Positions 17,017 through 26,261 of a stretch of 58,448 bases of DNA are shown one piece after another. The DNA is taken from contig CALWZK010000006.1 in assembly GCA_944386015.1 (NCBI GenBank), positions 1 to 58,448 of the forward strand, given 5' to 3'. The position numbers and the translations under genes are program-made. The notes below the pieces were generated by a model that saw only the letters and a list, made by a program, of their open reading frames with translations, was not told the origin of the DNA and ran no database searches. The stretch's first letter is position 1. Each line of letters begins with the position of its first letter. Origin of the DNA: an uncultured Faecalibacterium sp. GTDB taxonomy: Bacteria > Bacillota > Clostridia > Oscillospirales > Ruminococcaceae.

Positions 17017-18180
17017 ATGGGGATTGCAAAAGATTTACTGAAGGTGCAGGACAAGCGGTCGTTCAGGGTTGCAATGTTTGGCCACAAGCGCATCCCTTCG
17101 AGAGAAGGGGGCATTGAAATTGTGGTGGAAGAGCTTGCAGTCAGAATGGCAAAACAAGGACATAGGGTGACCTGCTATAATAGAAAGGGCCACCATGTAA
17201 GCGGGGCGCAGTTCGACGTGCAGGACCGGTCAGAATACAAGGGCGTGCGGATCAAGACGGTCCCCACCATCCAGAAAAAAGGCCTGGCAGCTGTAAGCGC
17301 CTCGTTCTTTGCAGCAGTCTGCAGCGCCTTTGGAAACTACGATGTGGTGCATATTCACGCCGAAGGCCCTGCGGTTTTCTGCTGGCTGCCCCGTCTGGCG
17401 GGGAAAAGGGTCATTGTTACAATTCACGGCCTGGATTGGCAGCGGGAAAAATGGAAGGGCGCCTTTGCCTCCCGGTATATCCATTTTGGCGAAAGGATGG
17501 CTGCCAGGTGGGCCGATGAAATCATTGTGCTCAGCAAACAGGTGCAGCATTACTTTAAGGAAAAGTATAACAGAGATACCGCTTTGATTCCCAATGGCGT
17601 CACCCGGCCCGAAAAGCGCGGGGCAGATGCCATTGTTCGCCGGTTTGGCCTGCAGAAGGATTCCTATCTTTTGTTTCTGGGCCGGCTTGTGCCCGAAAAG
17701 GGAGAACACTATCTGATTGAAGCATTCAAGCAGGTTGTGACGGACAAAAAACTTGTAATTGCAGGCGGAGGGTCCGACAGCGATGAATATATGCAGTCTC
17801 TCAAGGAGCTTGCATCCGAGGATGGACGGATTCTGTTCACCGGGTTTGTACAGGGAGAACTTCTGGAGGAACTGTACAGCAATGCCTATGTATATGTTTT
17901 GCCCAGCGATCTGGAGGGGATGCCCCTGAGTTTGCTGGAGGCCATGAGCTATGGAAATTGTTGTCTTACAAGCGATATCCCGGAATGCACCGAAGTGGTG
18001 GAAAGCCATGGCCTTTCTTTTCAAAAGGGCGATGTCGCTGATTTGAAACAGCATCTGCAGAACCTTTGTGACCATCCGGAGATGGTGCGTGCGTATCAGG
18101 CGGATGCATCGGATTTTATCTGCGGAAAGTATCATTGGGATGCGGTGGTGCAGCAGACGCTGATGCTGTATCGGTCATAA
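17017..18180 (+). CDS. Glycosyltransferase with DUF1972-type N-terminal domain (rhamnosyltransferase-like)
   Basis: The 387-residue product is a GT-B enzyme of family GT4 with the N-terminal signature FGHKRIPSREGGIEIVVEELAV, typical of DUF1972 glycosyltransferases in streptococcal and clostridial capsules, several of which add rhamnose or a second sugar. The central VVHIHAEGPAVF and ITIHGLDW-like (VIVTIHGLDWQREKWKG) segments form the acceptor domain. FLGRLVPEKGEHYLIEAF and LPSDLEGMPLSLLEAMSYGNC (E-x7-E) form the donor domain. It probably acts second in the repeat unit, right after the priming transferase, on the inner membrane face. Sugar identity is not readable. Confidence 0.9.
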   Translation: MGIAKDLLKVQDKRSFRVAMFGHKRIPSREGGIEIVVEELAVRMAKQGHRVTCYNRKGHHVSGAQFDVQDRSEYKGVRIKTVPTIQKKGLAAVSASFFAAVCSAFGNYDVVHIHAEGPAVFCWLPRLAGKRVIVTIHGLDWQREKWKGAFASRYIHFGERMAARWADEIIVLSKQVQHYFKEKYNRDTALIPNGVTRPEKRGADAIVRRFGLQKDSYLLFLGRLVPEKGEHYLIEAFKQVVTDKKLVIAGGGSDSDEYMQSLKELASEDGRILFTGFVQGELLEELYSNAYVYVLPSDLEGMPLSLLEAMSYGNCCLTSDIPECTEVVESHGLSFQKGDVADLKQHLQNLCDHPEMVRAYQADASDFICGKYHWDAVVQQTLMLYRS

Positions 18181-18195
18181 GATGAGGACCAGTGT

Positions 18196-19395
18196 ATGAG
18201 AGTTCTTTTGATCAACAAGTTTCTCTACCCGAATGGCGGCAGTGAAACCTATATTTTCAAGCTGGGGGATTACCTGAAAAGCCAGGGGCACGAGGTGCAA
18301 TATTTTGGCATGGAGCACCAGGGCCGTTGTGTTGGCAATCGCGTCAATGCTTACACCAGTGATATGGATTTCCATGGCGGTTCCAGGCTGGCAAAATTGG
18401 CCTACCCCATCAAGACCATTTACAGCAGGGAAGCCCGGGTCCAGCTGCGCAAAGTACTGGATGATTTTCAGCCGGACGTCTGCCATCTGAACAACTTCAA
18501 CTATCAGCTGACCCCTTCCATCCTTTTGGAAATTGTGAAGTGGCGCAGACAGACGGGGAAAAAGTGCAAAATTGTCTTCACAGCCCATGACTACCAGCTG
18601 GTCTGCCCCAACCACATGCTCAATAATCCTGTGACCCGCCAAAACTGCGAAAAGTGCCTCGGCGGCCACTTCGTGAACTGCGTGAAGGGAAAGTGCATTC
18701 ACGGTTCCGCCGCGAAAAGTGCGATCGGCATGATGGAAGCGGTGTTCTGGAACTGGAACGGTGCATACAAGTACATCGACACCATCATCTGTTGCTCCGC
18801 GTTTATGAAGCGCAAAATGGATACGAATCCCTTGTTTGCAGCAAAGACTTTGGTGATGCATAATTTCATCGATCGGGCAGAGTGGAAGGAGACAGAGAAG
18901 AAGGATTATGTCCTGTACTTCGGGCGGTTCTCGGAAGAAAAGGGGATCGGAACGCTGATCGAGGCAGCCGGAATGCTGCCCGGGATTCCATTTGTTTTTG
19001 CTGGCAGCGGACCGATGGAAGAAAGCCTTAAAGGGATCAAAAATATTAAGAATGCTGGATTTCAAAAGGGCGAAGCACTGGAAAAGCTGATTCGGGAGGC
19101 ACAGTTCTCTGTCTGTCCGTCCGAGTGGTATGAGAATGGCCCGTTCTCTGTCATGGAGTCCCAAATGTACGGCACACCGGTTCTGGGGGCCGATATCGGC
19201 GGCATCCCGGAGCTGATCCAGGCAGGCAGAACAGGTGAGCTGTTTGAAAGCGGCAATGCAGCCGATTTGAAGGATAAGATCTGGAAGCTCTGGAATAACA
19301 GGGAGCTATGCAGACAATACAGTGTAAATTGCAAAGATATCCGGTTTGATACGATAGATCGGTATTGCGAAAAACTGATGCAGATTTACAGATAA
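18196..19395 (+). CDS. Glycosyltransferase family 4 protein
   Basis: The 399-residue product is a GT-B glycosyltransferase. The N-terminus MRVLLINKFLYPNGGSETYIF is typical of GT4 enzymes. The donor domain shows YVLYFGRFSEEKGIGTLIEAAG, FVFAGSGPMEE and the sugar-nucleotide patch PSEWYENGPFSVMESQMYGTP (E-x7-E), followed by DIGGIPELI. A cysteine-rich insert (residues about 140-170, CPNHMLNNPVTRQNCEKC and CVKGKC) is present, as in several capsule GTs. It starts 15 bp after the previous gene and is followed 12 bp later by the radical SAM gene, so they share a transcript. Confidence 0.9.
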   Translation: MRVLLINKFLYPNGGSETYIFKLGDYLKSQGHEVQYFGMEHQGRCVGNRVNAYTSDMDFHGGSRLAKLAYPIKTIYSREARVQLRKVLDDFQPDVCHLNNFNYQLTPSILLEIVKWRRQTGKKCKIVFTAHDYQLVCPNHMLNNPVTRQNCEKCLGGHFVNCVKGKCIHGSAAKSAIGMMEAVFWNWNGAYKYIDTIICCSAFMKRKMDTNPLFAAKTLVMHNFIDRAEWKETEKKDYVLYFGRFSEEKGIGTLIEAAGMLPGIPFVFAGSGPMEESLKGIKNIKNAGFQKGEALEKLIREAQFSVCPSEWYENGPFSVMESQMYGTPVLGADIGGIPELIQAGRTGELFESGNAADLKDKIWKLWNNRELCRQYSVNCKDIRFDTIDRYCEKLMQIYR

Positions 19396-19407
19396 AAGGG
19401 AGATTTC

Positions 19408-20592
19408 ATGGATAACCGTAGTGAGAAAAAACTGAATGGCACAGTGATTGTTACATATCGCTGCAATGCGCGCTGCACCATGTGCAGCCGGTATAAGGCT
19501 CCTTCCAGGCCGGAAGAGGAAATCAGCGTTGAAACGATCCGGAAACTGCCCCGAATGTATTTTACCAATATCACAGGCGGCGAGCCGTTTATCCGCACGG
19601 ATTTGAAAGAGATTGTGCGTGAGCTGTATCAGAAGTCGGACCGTATTGTCATTTCCACAAACGGTTTTTTTACCGACCGCATTGTGGATCTGTGCAGGGA
19701 ATTCCCCCAGATTGGCATCCGCATTTCCATCGAAGGGCTGGAGCAGACAAATGACGAAATTCGCGGCCTGCAGAATGGATATCAGCGCGGCTATCAGACC
19801 CTTAAAACGCTGCAGGAAATGGGGATGAAAGATGTTGGATTCGGCATGACGGTGCAGGACAAAAATGCGCCTGACCTTGTGCCGCTGTACAACATTTCCA
19901 ACGAAATGGGAATGGAATTTGCAACGGCATCCCTTCACAACAGCTTCTATTTTGTGGAGGCAAAGAACATCATTCACGACCGCCCCATGGTGGCGAAAAA
20001 CTTTGAGAATCTCATCAACGAGCTGCTGCGCAGCAGCAGCCCCAAAAAGTGGTTTCGAGCTTACTTTAACCATGGCCTGATCAACTATATCTACGGCCAG
20101 AAACGTCTGCTGCCCTGTGATATGAGCTTTGATACCTTCTTCATTGACCCCTATGGCGATGTTATGCCCTGCAATGGCACCAAAGATAAGGAAGTCATGG
20201 GAAACCTGAACACCCAGAGCTGGGACGAGCTGTGGAACAGCCCGGAAGCTGAGAAGGTTCGCGCAAAGGTTCGCTGCTGTGACCGTCAGTGCTGGATGAT
20301 CGGGTCGGTCTCTCCTGCCATGCACAAGTACATCTGGAAACCTGCCGCCTGGGTTTTGATTCACAAGTTCAAGGCACTCTTCACCAGGCATCCCTACAGC
20401 ATGTATGAATTAAAGATTTGCCGTGATTATCGGGACGGCAAAGTTACCAGAGAAGAACTGGACAAGTGCAGTACCTGTGACCTGCGAGCTGTGGTCAACG
20501 ATGGCCTGAGTGAGGCCAGCAGGGAACAGCTGAAGTATAAAACCGGGGAAGAAATCGTGGATGCTGATGTTGCAGAGCAGATGAAGCGGTAA
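19408..20592 (+). CDS. Radical SAM/SPASM-domain protein
   Basis: The 394-residue product is a radical S-adenosylmethionine enzyme. The iron-sulfur motif CNARCTMC (C-x3-C-x2-C) is at residues about 18-25, followed by ITGGEPFIR (the GGE loop) and ISTNGFF. The C-terminal half is SPASM-like, with LPCDMSFDTFFIDPYGDVMPCNG, an EVMGNLNTQSWDELW segment and further cysteines in CCDRQCW and CSTCDL that could bind auxiliary clusters. SPASM enzymes modify peptides, sugars or other small substrates; which one here cannot be read. Its place between glycosyltransferases in one transcript suggests a sugar or glycan-modifying step, though a peptide substrate is possible. Confidence 0.88.
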   Translation: MDNRSEKKLNGTVIVTYRCNARCTMCSRYKAPSRPEEEISVETIRKLPRMYFTNITGGEPFIRTDLKEIVRELYQKSDRIVISTNGFFTDRIVDLCREFPQIGIRISIEGLEQTNDEIRGLQNGYQRGYQTLKTLQEMGMKDVGFGMTVQDKNAPDLVPLYNISNEMGMEFATASLHNSFYFVEAKNIIHDRPMVAKNFENLINELLRSSSPKKWFRAYFNHGLINYIYGQKRLLPCDMSFDTFFIDPYGDVMPCNGTKDKEVMGNLNTQSWDELWNSPEAEKVRAKVRCCDRQCWMIGSVSPAMHKYIWKPAAWVLIHKFKALFTRHPYSMYELKICRDYRDGKVTREELDKCSTCDLRAVVNDGLSEASREQLKYKTGEEIVDADVAEQMKR

Positions 20593-20728
20593 CCAATAAT
20601 GTGAAACACATAATCATATCCCATTTTTATCTCCTGCAATTGGTATATGGCAGTCGAAAAGCAGCATAGAAAAAAGCTGAATATCTCCATAAACACCCTG
20701 CTTTTCGTAGTTTTGGCAGTGGTGGATC

Positions 20729-20842
20729 TTGGCGCACCCCCATAACGTTCATATCGGGCATGACGCTTTGATTGCAGCCGGCGGTGTGGCAACGAAGGAT
20801 GTCGAACCCTATGCAACAGCGGCGGGCAAGCCTGCAAAAAAG
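20729..20842 (+). pseudogene. Remnant of a hexapeptide-repeat acetyltransferase
   Basis: About 38 codons encode the C-terminal end of a left-handed beta-helix acetyltransferase (HNVHIGHDALIAAGGVATKDVEPYATAAGKPAKKLG), a serine/sugar O-acetyltransferase hallmark (VTKDV-P-Y-A-x-x-A-G-x-P-A-K). The rest of the enzyme is missing. The remnant stays in frame into the next gene, so translation from an upstream start would give a fusion. The stretch 20593-20728 holds nothing recognisable. Confidence 0.7.
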
Positions 20843-20905
20843 TTGGGATGCAGGAGAACGTTACAAAAAGAGATGGTTGCAATCGAACATAGAGTGGGAA
20901 AAAGA

Positions 20906-22009
20906 ATGAAAGTTGCAGTAATAACAAGACATGCAATAACCAATTATGGATCTTTGCTGCAGGCTTTTGCCACACAAAAAGTTGTGGAATCTTTGGGATA
21001 TTCCTGTGAAATCATTGATTATATTCGCGATGACGAGTCCTGTACACAGCATGAGAAAACATTGCTCAAACAAAAACCGGCGTGGAATCGTAATCCGTTG
21101 AAAAAAGCAATATATCTTGCATTGCGTCAGCCGGAAAGCATCGCGGCCGGGAAAAGATTTGAGAAAGAGCGGTCCCAATATTTGAATCTCACCAGAAAAT
21201 ACACAAACCATGAACAGCTTCTGCATGATAAACCGCTGGCCGACGTCTACATGACCGGAAGCGACCAGGTCTGGGGACCGGTAGAGAACGGGACCTATGA
21301 CAGCGCTTATTGCCTGTCCTTTACAGGGGAAGAAGAAAAACGGATTGCCTATGCAGCTAGTTTTGGGCGCACGGAAATGTCTGACTCGACCGCGAAATTT
21401 TTTGAAAAGTGGCTGAGCCGGTACCGCCATATTGGGGTGCGAGAGGACAGTGCAGTCGGTCTTTTGAATGAGATGTGCATTGACAGCGTACAGGTATTGG
21501 ACCCGACGCTGCTATTGGACGCCGCTTTTTGGTCTGCGATGGCAAAGCCAATTCAAGAAAAGAAGTATGTCCTGATTTACCAGCTTCACAATGATGAACG
21601 CCTGGGGGCTTATGCGTCTCGGGTGGCCAAGTCGCTTGGATTGCCGCTGATCCGGGTATCTGCGTCCTTTCATCAGATTAACCGTGAAGGAAAACTCATC
21701 TGGTGCCCATCGATGGGAGAGTTTCTCTCCTATATAAAAAATGCAGCGTGCCTGATTACAGATTCTTTCCACGGCACTGCTTTTGCCATCAATTTTAATA
21801 CGGCATTTGTAGAAGTTTTGCCCAACAACAAAACAGGAACACGAAACGTAAGTATTCTCAAAATGATGGGTCTGTCAGATCGTATCCTAAGGGAAGATGG
21901 CAATACCCGGCTTGCAGAGCAAAAAATTGATTACGCCCGCGTAAATCATGTGCTGGCAGAGAAAAGAAAAGAGTCGTTGGAACTGCTGAGAAATATGATA
22001 GAATATTAA
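20906..22009 (+). CDS. Polysaccharide pyruvyl transferase family protein
   Basis: The 367-residue product is of the CsaB/pyruvyl-transferase superfamily (PF04230), which adds ketal pyruvate from phosphoenolpyruvate to glycan residues. Evidence is the N-terminus MKVAVITRHAITNYGSLLQAF, DVYMTGSDQVWGP, the VREDSAVGLL strand, and LITDSFHGTAFAINFNTAFV, which contains the SFHGT motif of the family. ATG 20906 is chosen because the family begins at MKVAVI; the in-frame extension upstream is an acetyltransferase remnant. It is 23 bp upstream of a coenzyme-F420-hydrogenase-beta-like gene, a common pairing in exopolysaccharide clusters. From here to about 29 kb the base composition becomes AT-rich. Confidence 0.88.
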   Translation: MKVAVITRHAITNYGSLLQAFATQKVVESLGYSCEIIDYIRDDESCTQHEKTLLKQKPAWNRNPLKKAIYLALRQPESIAAGKRFEKERSQYLNLTRKYTNHEQLLHDKPLADVYMTGSDQVWGPVENGTYDSAYCLSFTGEEEKRIAYAASFGRTEMSDSTAKFFEKWLSRYRHIGVREDSAVGLLNEMCIDSVQVLDPTLLLDAAFWSAMAKPIQEKKYVLIYQLHNDERLGAYASRVAKSLGLPLIRVSASFHQINREGKLIWCPSMGEFLSYIKNAACLITDSFHGTAFAINFNTAFVEVLPNNKTGTRNVSILKMMGLSDRILREDGNTRLAEQKIDYARVNHVLAEKRKESLELLRNMIEY

Positions 22010-22032
22010 TTGCTGGAAACCCGGAGGGTGAA

Positions 22033-23163
22033 ATGAAGACAGTCTGTGCGTTGAACCAATGCGCCGGTTGTATGGCGTGCGTAGATATTTGCCCGAAGGG
22101 GGCCGTCACAATCGTGGACCGTTTGTCCGCTTATAACGCTGTGATTGATGCAGACCGGTGTATTGGCTGCAATGCCTGCCATGCTGTATGTCAGCATAAT
22201 CACCCTGCCAAACAGCAGCTGCCTGCAAAGTGGTATCAGGGGTGGGCTCTGGAACCAGAGCTGAGGAACCGCTGCGCATCGGGAGGACTGGCCACAGCCG
22301 TCTCGGAGGCCTTTGTTGAAGCCGGCGGTGTTGTGTGTTCCTGTACGTTCAAAGATGGACAATTTGTTTTTGCATTCGCTGAGACAAAAGGAGAACTTCA
22401 GAAGTTTTCCGGTTCAAAATATGTAAAAAGCAACCCGGTTGGGATGTACAAAAAGGTAAAGCAATTTCTGCAAAAGGGCCGGAAGGTGCTGTTTGCCGGG
22501 CTGCCGTGTCAGGTTTCGGCAATGAAAAATTATATAGGGGCACAATACGAGGAACAATTGTATACGGCAGATTTGATTTGCCATGGTACTCCGTCACCCA
22601 AAATATTGGAAATTTTCTTGAACCAATATGGGTACTCGCTGGGTGAACTGCGGGATATTCAGTTCCGGATCAAAGCGAAATTTATGATTTATGCAGATCA
22701 TAAAAGTGTTGTTCCAAATGGCGTATGTGATAAATACTCAATTGCATTTTTGAATTCATTGATCTATACCGAAAATTGTTATAGCTGTCCCTATGCCTGC
22801 AAGCAACGAGTGTCAGATCTAACGCTGGGCGATTCCTGGGGCACGAACTTGCCAGAAGAACAGCAGAGGCAGGGTATTTCGTTAATACTGACACAGACCC
22901 AAAAAGGCGCAGAACTTTTAAATATGGCAAATATTTGCCTTAAAGATGTCGACATTGAAAAGGCAATAAAAAACAATCAGCAATTATGCGAACCATCACA
23001 TCCCCCGAAAACAAGGAATTCTTTTTTCAATGGGATCGAAAAAAACAAAAAGTTTAATCATTTGATATTTAGCCGGTATCCCAAAGCATGCTTGAAGCAG
23101 GACATTAAATCGATCCTAATTCGGACAGGTATTATATCATATGAGATCTCAATTGTGAAATAA
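22033..23163 (+). CDS. Fe-S protein of the coenzyme F420 hydrogenase/dehydrogenase beta-subunit family
   Basis: The 376-residue product begins with two 4Fe-4S ferredoxin motifs (CAGCMACVDICP and CIGCNACHAVCQ). The FrhB/PF04422-PF04432-type domain follows, with CASGGLATAVSEAF, the SGSKYVKSN segment, LFAGLPCQVSAMKNYIG and DLICHGTPSPKI. A late CYSCPYACKQRVSDLTLGDSWG stretch adds cysteines. These proteins occur beside polysaccharide pyruvyl transferases in many Firmicutes clusters and are presumed redox partners or flavin/iron-sulfur reductases in sugar modification. The precise reaction is unknown. It lies 23 bp after the pyruvyl transferase and probably shares its transcript. Confidence 0.88.
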   Translation: MKTVCALNQCAGCMACVDICPKGAVTIVDRLSAYNAVIDADRCIGCNACHAVCQHNHPAKQQLPAKWYQGWALEPELRNRCASGGLATAVSEAFVEAGGVVCSCTFKDGQFVFAFAETKGELQKFSGSKYVKSNPVGMYKKVKQFLQKGRKVLFAGLPCQVSAMKNYIGAQYEEQLYTADLICHGTPSPKILEIFLNQYGYSLGELRDIQFRIKAKFMIYADHKSVVPNGVCDKYSIAFLNSLIYTENCYSCPYACKQRVSDLTLGDSWGTNLPEEQQRQGISLILTQTQKGAELLNMANICLKDVDIEKAIKNNQQLCEPSHPPKTRNSFFNGIEKNKKFNHLIFSRYPKACLKQDIKSILIRTGIISYEISIVK

Positions 23164-23252
23164 GGACAAAAACCAAATATTGCGTACAATGAGAACATAA
23201 TCAATGATGGTGTGTTAATTCTTTTTCAATGAATCATAGGAAACGGACACGG

Positions 23253-24203
23253 ATGAAAAAGATTGTCTTGATAAATTGCTATTTTGGAGCTTTTCCAAAT
23301 TATTTTCCTCTTTTTTTGAAATCCTGCCAACAAAATGATACGGTTGATTTTTTGATTTTCACCGATAACCGGTATGACAGATTGCCGAGGAATGTTAAAC
23401 TCATTCCCGCAACCTTTGGGGAGATCCGCAATAGAATACAAGCTAAATTTGATTTCGAGATTGTATTGGATCAACCGTATAAGCTGTGCGATTATAAACC
23501 GTCGTATGGATCTGTTTTTGAAGAATATATCAGGGGATACGACTTCTGGGGCTATTGCGATCTGGATTTGATTTTTGGCGATTTGAGGAAATATTTGACG
23601 GAAGAAAAGCTGGAGCAATATGAGAAGCTGTATCAGCTGGGGCACTTGACACTTTACAGGAATACCAGCGAAAACAACCAGCGCTTTATGCTTGATAACG
23701 CCCTTTCCTATAAAGATGCTTTTACAACCAAAATAATAACAGTTTTTGACGAAGAAAAGGGAATCCAGAAAATATACAGCAGTCACAATATACCGGTCTA
23801 TCTTGGAAGAGATTATGCTGACATCACGCCAAAGCATTTTCAGTTTCGGCTCTCGGACGCTTTTATCGAGGTGCCAATTGCAAAGAACAATTATAAGTAT
23901 CAGGTGTTTGCTTATGAAAAAGGGCATGTATACAGATATTATGCCGAAAAGGGCACGATATTGAGAGATGAGTTTGCGTATATTCATATTCAGAAGAGAA
24001 GAATGATGCTGGATGGAGAAAATGAATGTTATTATATAACAAACAGGGGCTTCGTGCCTAAAGAAAGCCATGAAGATGTCACCATTCAGCTGATCAAAAA
24101 GCTTAATCCCTATGAACCGCTGAAAGAAATGAAAGCTGCAATCCACTATATTCTGTGGAGAATAAAAAGAAAAATAAGAAAGATCATGGAGTGCGGAAAA
24201 TGA
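23253..24203 (+). CDS. Glycosyltransferase-like protein (DUF6625-like)
   Basis: The product has about 316 residues and begins MKKIVLINCYFGAFPNYFPLF. It matches a family of capsule-cluster proteins with a GT-A-like fold: FLIFTDN, YKLCDYKPSYGSVFEEYI, and WGYCDLDLIFGDL, where the D-L-D could be the metal-binding DxD. The start at 23253 is chosen because an AGGAAA lies 11 bp upstream and the family begins at MKKI; an earlier ATG at 23229 lacks a ribosome site. The stop overlaps the next start by 4 bp. Function as a glycosyltransferase is an inference from the DxD and context. Confidence 0.75.
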   Translation: MKKIVLINCYFGAFPNYFPLFLKSCQQNDTVDFLIFTDNRYDRLPRNVKLIPATFGEIRNRIQAKFDFEIVLDQPYKLCDYKPSYGSVFEEYIRGYDFWGYCDLDLIFGDLRKYLTEEKLEQYEKLYQLGHLTLYRNTSENNQRFMLDNALSYKDAFTTKIITVFDEEKGIQKIYSSHNIPVYLGRDYADITPKHFQFRLSDAFIEVPIAKNNYKYQVFAYEKGHVYRYYAEKGTILRDEFAYIHIQKRRMMLDGENECYYITNRGFVPKESHEDVTIQLIKKLNPYEPLKEMKAAIHYILWRIKRKIRKIMECGK

Positions 24204-25279
24204 ATGTGCTGCATTTACAGTTGACTGGCAATCCGGGTGGTGTAGTTACGCTGTGCCGTTCCATTGCCAGGGTTTCAAAGAATTGCAATTATATGTATTT
24301 TTTGTTTTCCGGGGGCACAGTTGCCGATGCCATGGCAAAGGAAAATGTACCCGTTGTGATATCAAATACGCCGCGTTTTCAATGGAAAAAAAGCAAACGC
24401 TTACTATTAAAGTATTGTAAAGATAATCAAATCGGGGTGATTCTTTGCCATTCAAATTCGCCCATTGCAATCACACATGCTTTATTTGTCAAGAAATATA
24501 TCCCACAAATAAAAGTGATTATGTATCTGCATGGAGCTGCGGAAAATATTATTCCGCATGGAATAAAATACTTATATCATAGGCATTTTGTCAATAAAAT
24601 GAAAGATGCCGCTGATTCCATCGTGGCAATTTCAAAATATGTAAATAAGAGCTGCGTCGATCAATTTGATTTGAATCCATTGAAAGTGCACACAGTTTAT
24701 AATGGCGTGGACTGCAATTTGTATGTTCCTGGAAACCATAATCCAGGCAATTGCATGGAATTAATATATGTGGGAAGGCTTTTTCCAGCCAAGGGAGTTC
24801 ATATCCTGATTGACGCAATTGCAAAGATGGATGACCCAAGTAAAGTTCGATTGACAGTAGTAGGAATTGGCCCTAGTCTTAATGAGCTGAAAAAACAGGT
24901 TCAGAATGCAGAAAGACCCATTGATGTAAAGTTTCTCGGCGCAAGAATGGATATACAGGAACTGTTGAATACGGCAGACTTTTTTGTTCACCCTGCCATC
25001 TTAAATGAAGGGTTTGGGATAACGCTTATAGAAGCCATGGCCTGTGGCGTACCCTGCATCGCATTTAATAAGGGGGCGATTCCCGAAATCATTGATTCAG
25101 GGAAGAACGGCTTTATCGTTCAGTCGGATTGTGCGGAGGCTCTCGCTGCGCAATTAAACGCATGCGTTTCCTTTATTGGAACAAAAGAATATTTAGATAT
25201 GAAAAAACAGGCCAGAGAGGATGCCAGGAAATTTGATATCAGAAATACAGTTTCAGATCTGGAGAAATTATATTGCTGA
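24200..25279 (+). CDS. Glycosyltransferase family 4 protein
   Basis: A GT-B glycosyltransferase of about 359 residues. The start ATG 24200 overlaps the preceding stop (ATGA) with GGAG at 24188. Landmarks are MNVLHLQLTGNPGGVVTLCRS, VHTVYNGVDCNLYVPG, LIYVGRLFPAKGVHILIDAI and HPAILNEGFGITLIEAMACGVP with the E-x7-E donor-binding pattern, then GAIPEIIDSGKNGFIV. It acts in the cytoplasm on the growing lipid-linked repeat unit. The coding sequence is AT-rich (many AAT/ATA codons), unlike the GC-rich genes upstream of 20 kb. Confidence 0.9.
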   Translation: MNVLHLQLTGNPGGVVTLCRSIARVSKNCNYMYFLFSGGTVADAMAKENVPVVISNTPRFQWKKSKRLLLKYCKDNQIGVILCHSNSPIAITHALFVKKYIPQIKVIMYLHGAAENIIPHGIKYLYHRHFVNKMKDAADSIVAISKYVNKSCVDQFDLNPLKVHTVYNGVDCNLYVPGNHNPGNCMELIYVGRLFPAKGVHILIDAIAKMDDPSKVRLTVVGIGPSLNELKKQVQNAERPIDVKFLGARMDIQELLNTADFFVHPAILNEGFGITLIEAMACGVPCIAFNKGAIPEIIDSGKNGFIVQSDCAEALAAQLNACVSFIGTKEYLDMKKQAREDARKFDIRNTVSDLEKLYC

Positions 25280-25370
25280 CAAAAACGATTGCATTTGAAT
25301 TTGTTATCATAATCAACAGAGATAAATACTGGATCTGTGAAAGCTCTGCGCAATATTGGAGACAATCGGC

Positions 25371-26255
25371 ATGTTTAAGACAGGTGTTGTAATATTAAAC
25401 TATAAAAATTTTAAGATGACAGAAGATTGCGTGGAATGCTTGCTGGAATTGGGGGCGCCCGTTCAAATTGTGGTTGTGGATAATGACTCGCAAAATGAAT
25501 CGGTTGCCTATTTGTCTTCCAGGTTCGAGAACAACGCACAGATTGATATAATAGCCAATAGCAGGAATGCAGGCTACGCGGCTGGAAATAACGTTGGGCT
25601 TAGATATTTGATTCGCAACTACAGCGATGTGTCGTATGTCTGCATTATGAATCCTGATGTCAGGATCGGATACAGGGAAGTGTTCCAAAATCTATCGGCT
25701 CAGCTTGATGCGGATGAAAGAATTGCCGCCATCACCGGGTTGATGATTGCCAACTCTGTTTTAAATATTAATGGATGCTATTGGGATGCCCCCAAAGGAA
25801 TGGATGCAGCGATGGGACATTATGTTCTGGCTAAAACGAAGCATCAGAAATTGATTTGCAATGATAATGGCGTTGCTTATGTAGATGCTGTTCCGGGCTC
25901 GTTTTTTATGATGAAGAAAAGCTTCTATGAAAGGATAGGCGGGCTTGACGAAGGAACGTTTTTGTATAATGAGGAAAATATTTTGGCGCTGAAGGTCAAA
26001 GAACTTGGCATGGTAAATGCGCTCTCCATAGGAGATTATTATTATCACGATCATATACGTGGACCAAGAAAATCATTGAGATATAAACTGCAGTCAAGAA
26101 AAAATGGAAATCAGTCAAGACGATATTTGTGCCATAAATATTTTGGAAAAAGGGAAAGTCTGCTGCTGGAATTGGTCATTGCTTTCAACGATGCAACCAT
26201 CATCCTTCAGCATTTGGGCGGAAGCGTTTTACGTCTTTTTGTAAAGAGGGGATAA
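25371..26255 (+). CDS. Glycosyltransferase family 2 protein
   Basis: The product, about 294 residues, is a GT-A inverting glycosyltransferase. It begins MFKTGVVILNYKNFKMTEDCVECL with IVVVDNDSQNESV, then the NSRNAGYAAGNNVGLRYL segment typical of rhamnosyl/galactosyl GT2 enzymes, the metal-binding region CIMNPDVRI (D-x-D-like), and a later VDAVPGSFFMMKKSFYERIGGLDEGTF acceptor-loop segment. ATG 25371 is set by a GGAG 9-12 bp upstream. It precedes the polymerase gene by 6 bp and is part of the same AT-rich block. Confidence 0.9.
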   Translation: MFKTGVVILNYKNFKMTEDCVECLLELGAPVQIVVVDNDSQNESVAYLSSRFENNAQIDIIANSRNAGYAAGNNVGLRYLIRNYSDVSYVCIMNPDVRIGYREVFQNLSAQLDADERIAAITGLMIANSVLNINGCYWDAPKGMDAAMGHYVLAKTKHQKLICNDNGVAYVDAVPGSFFMMKKSFYERIGGLDEGTFLYNEENILALKVKELGMVNALSIGDYYYHDHIRGPRKSLRYKLQSRKNGNQSRRYLCHKYFGKRESLLLELVIAFNDATIILQHLGGSVLRLFVKRG

Positions 26256-26261
26256 ACATCT

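Noticed and set aside
20427-20975. 182-codon minus-strand frame across the end of the radical SAM gene
   Set aside because: Antisense to a known gene and an acetyltransferase remnant; no family resemblance.
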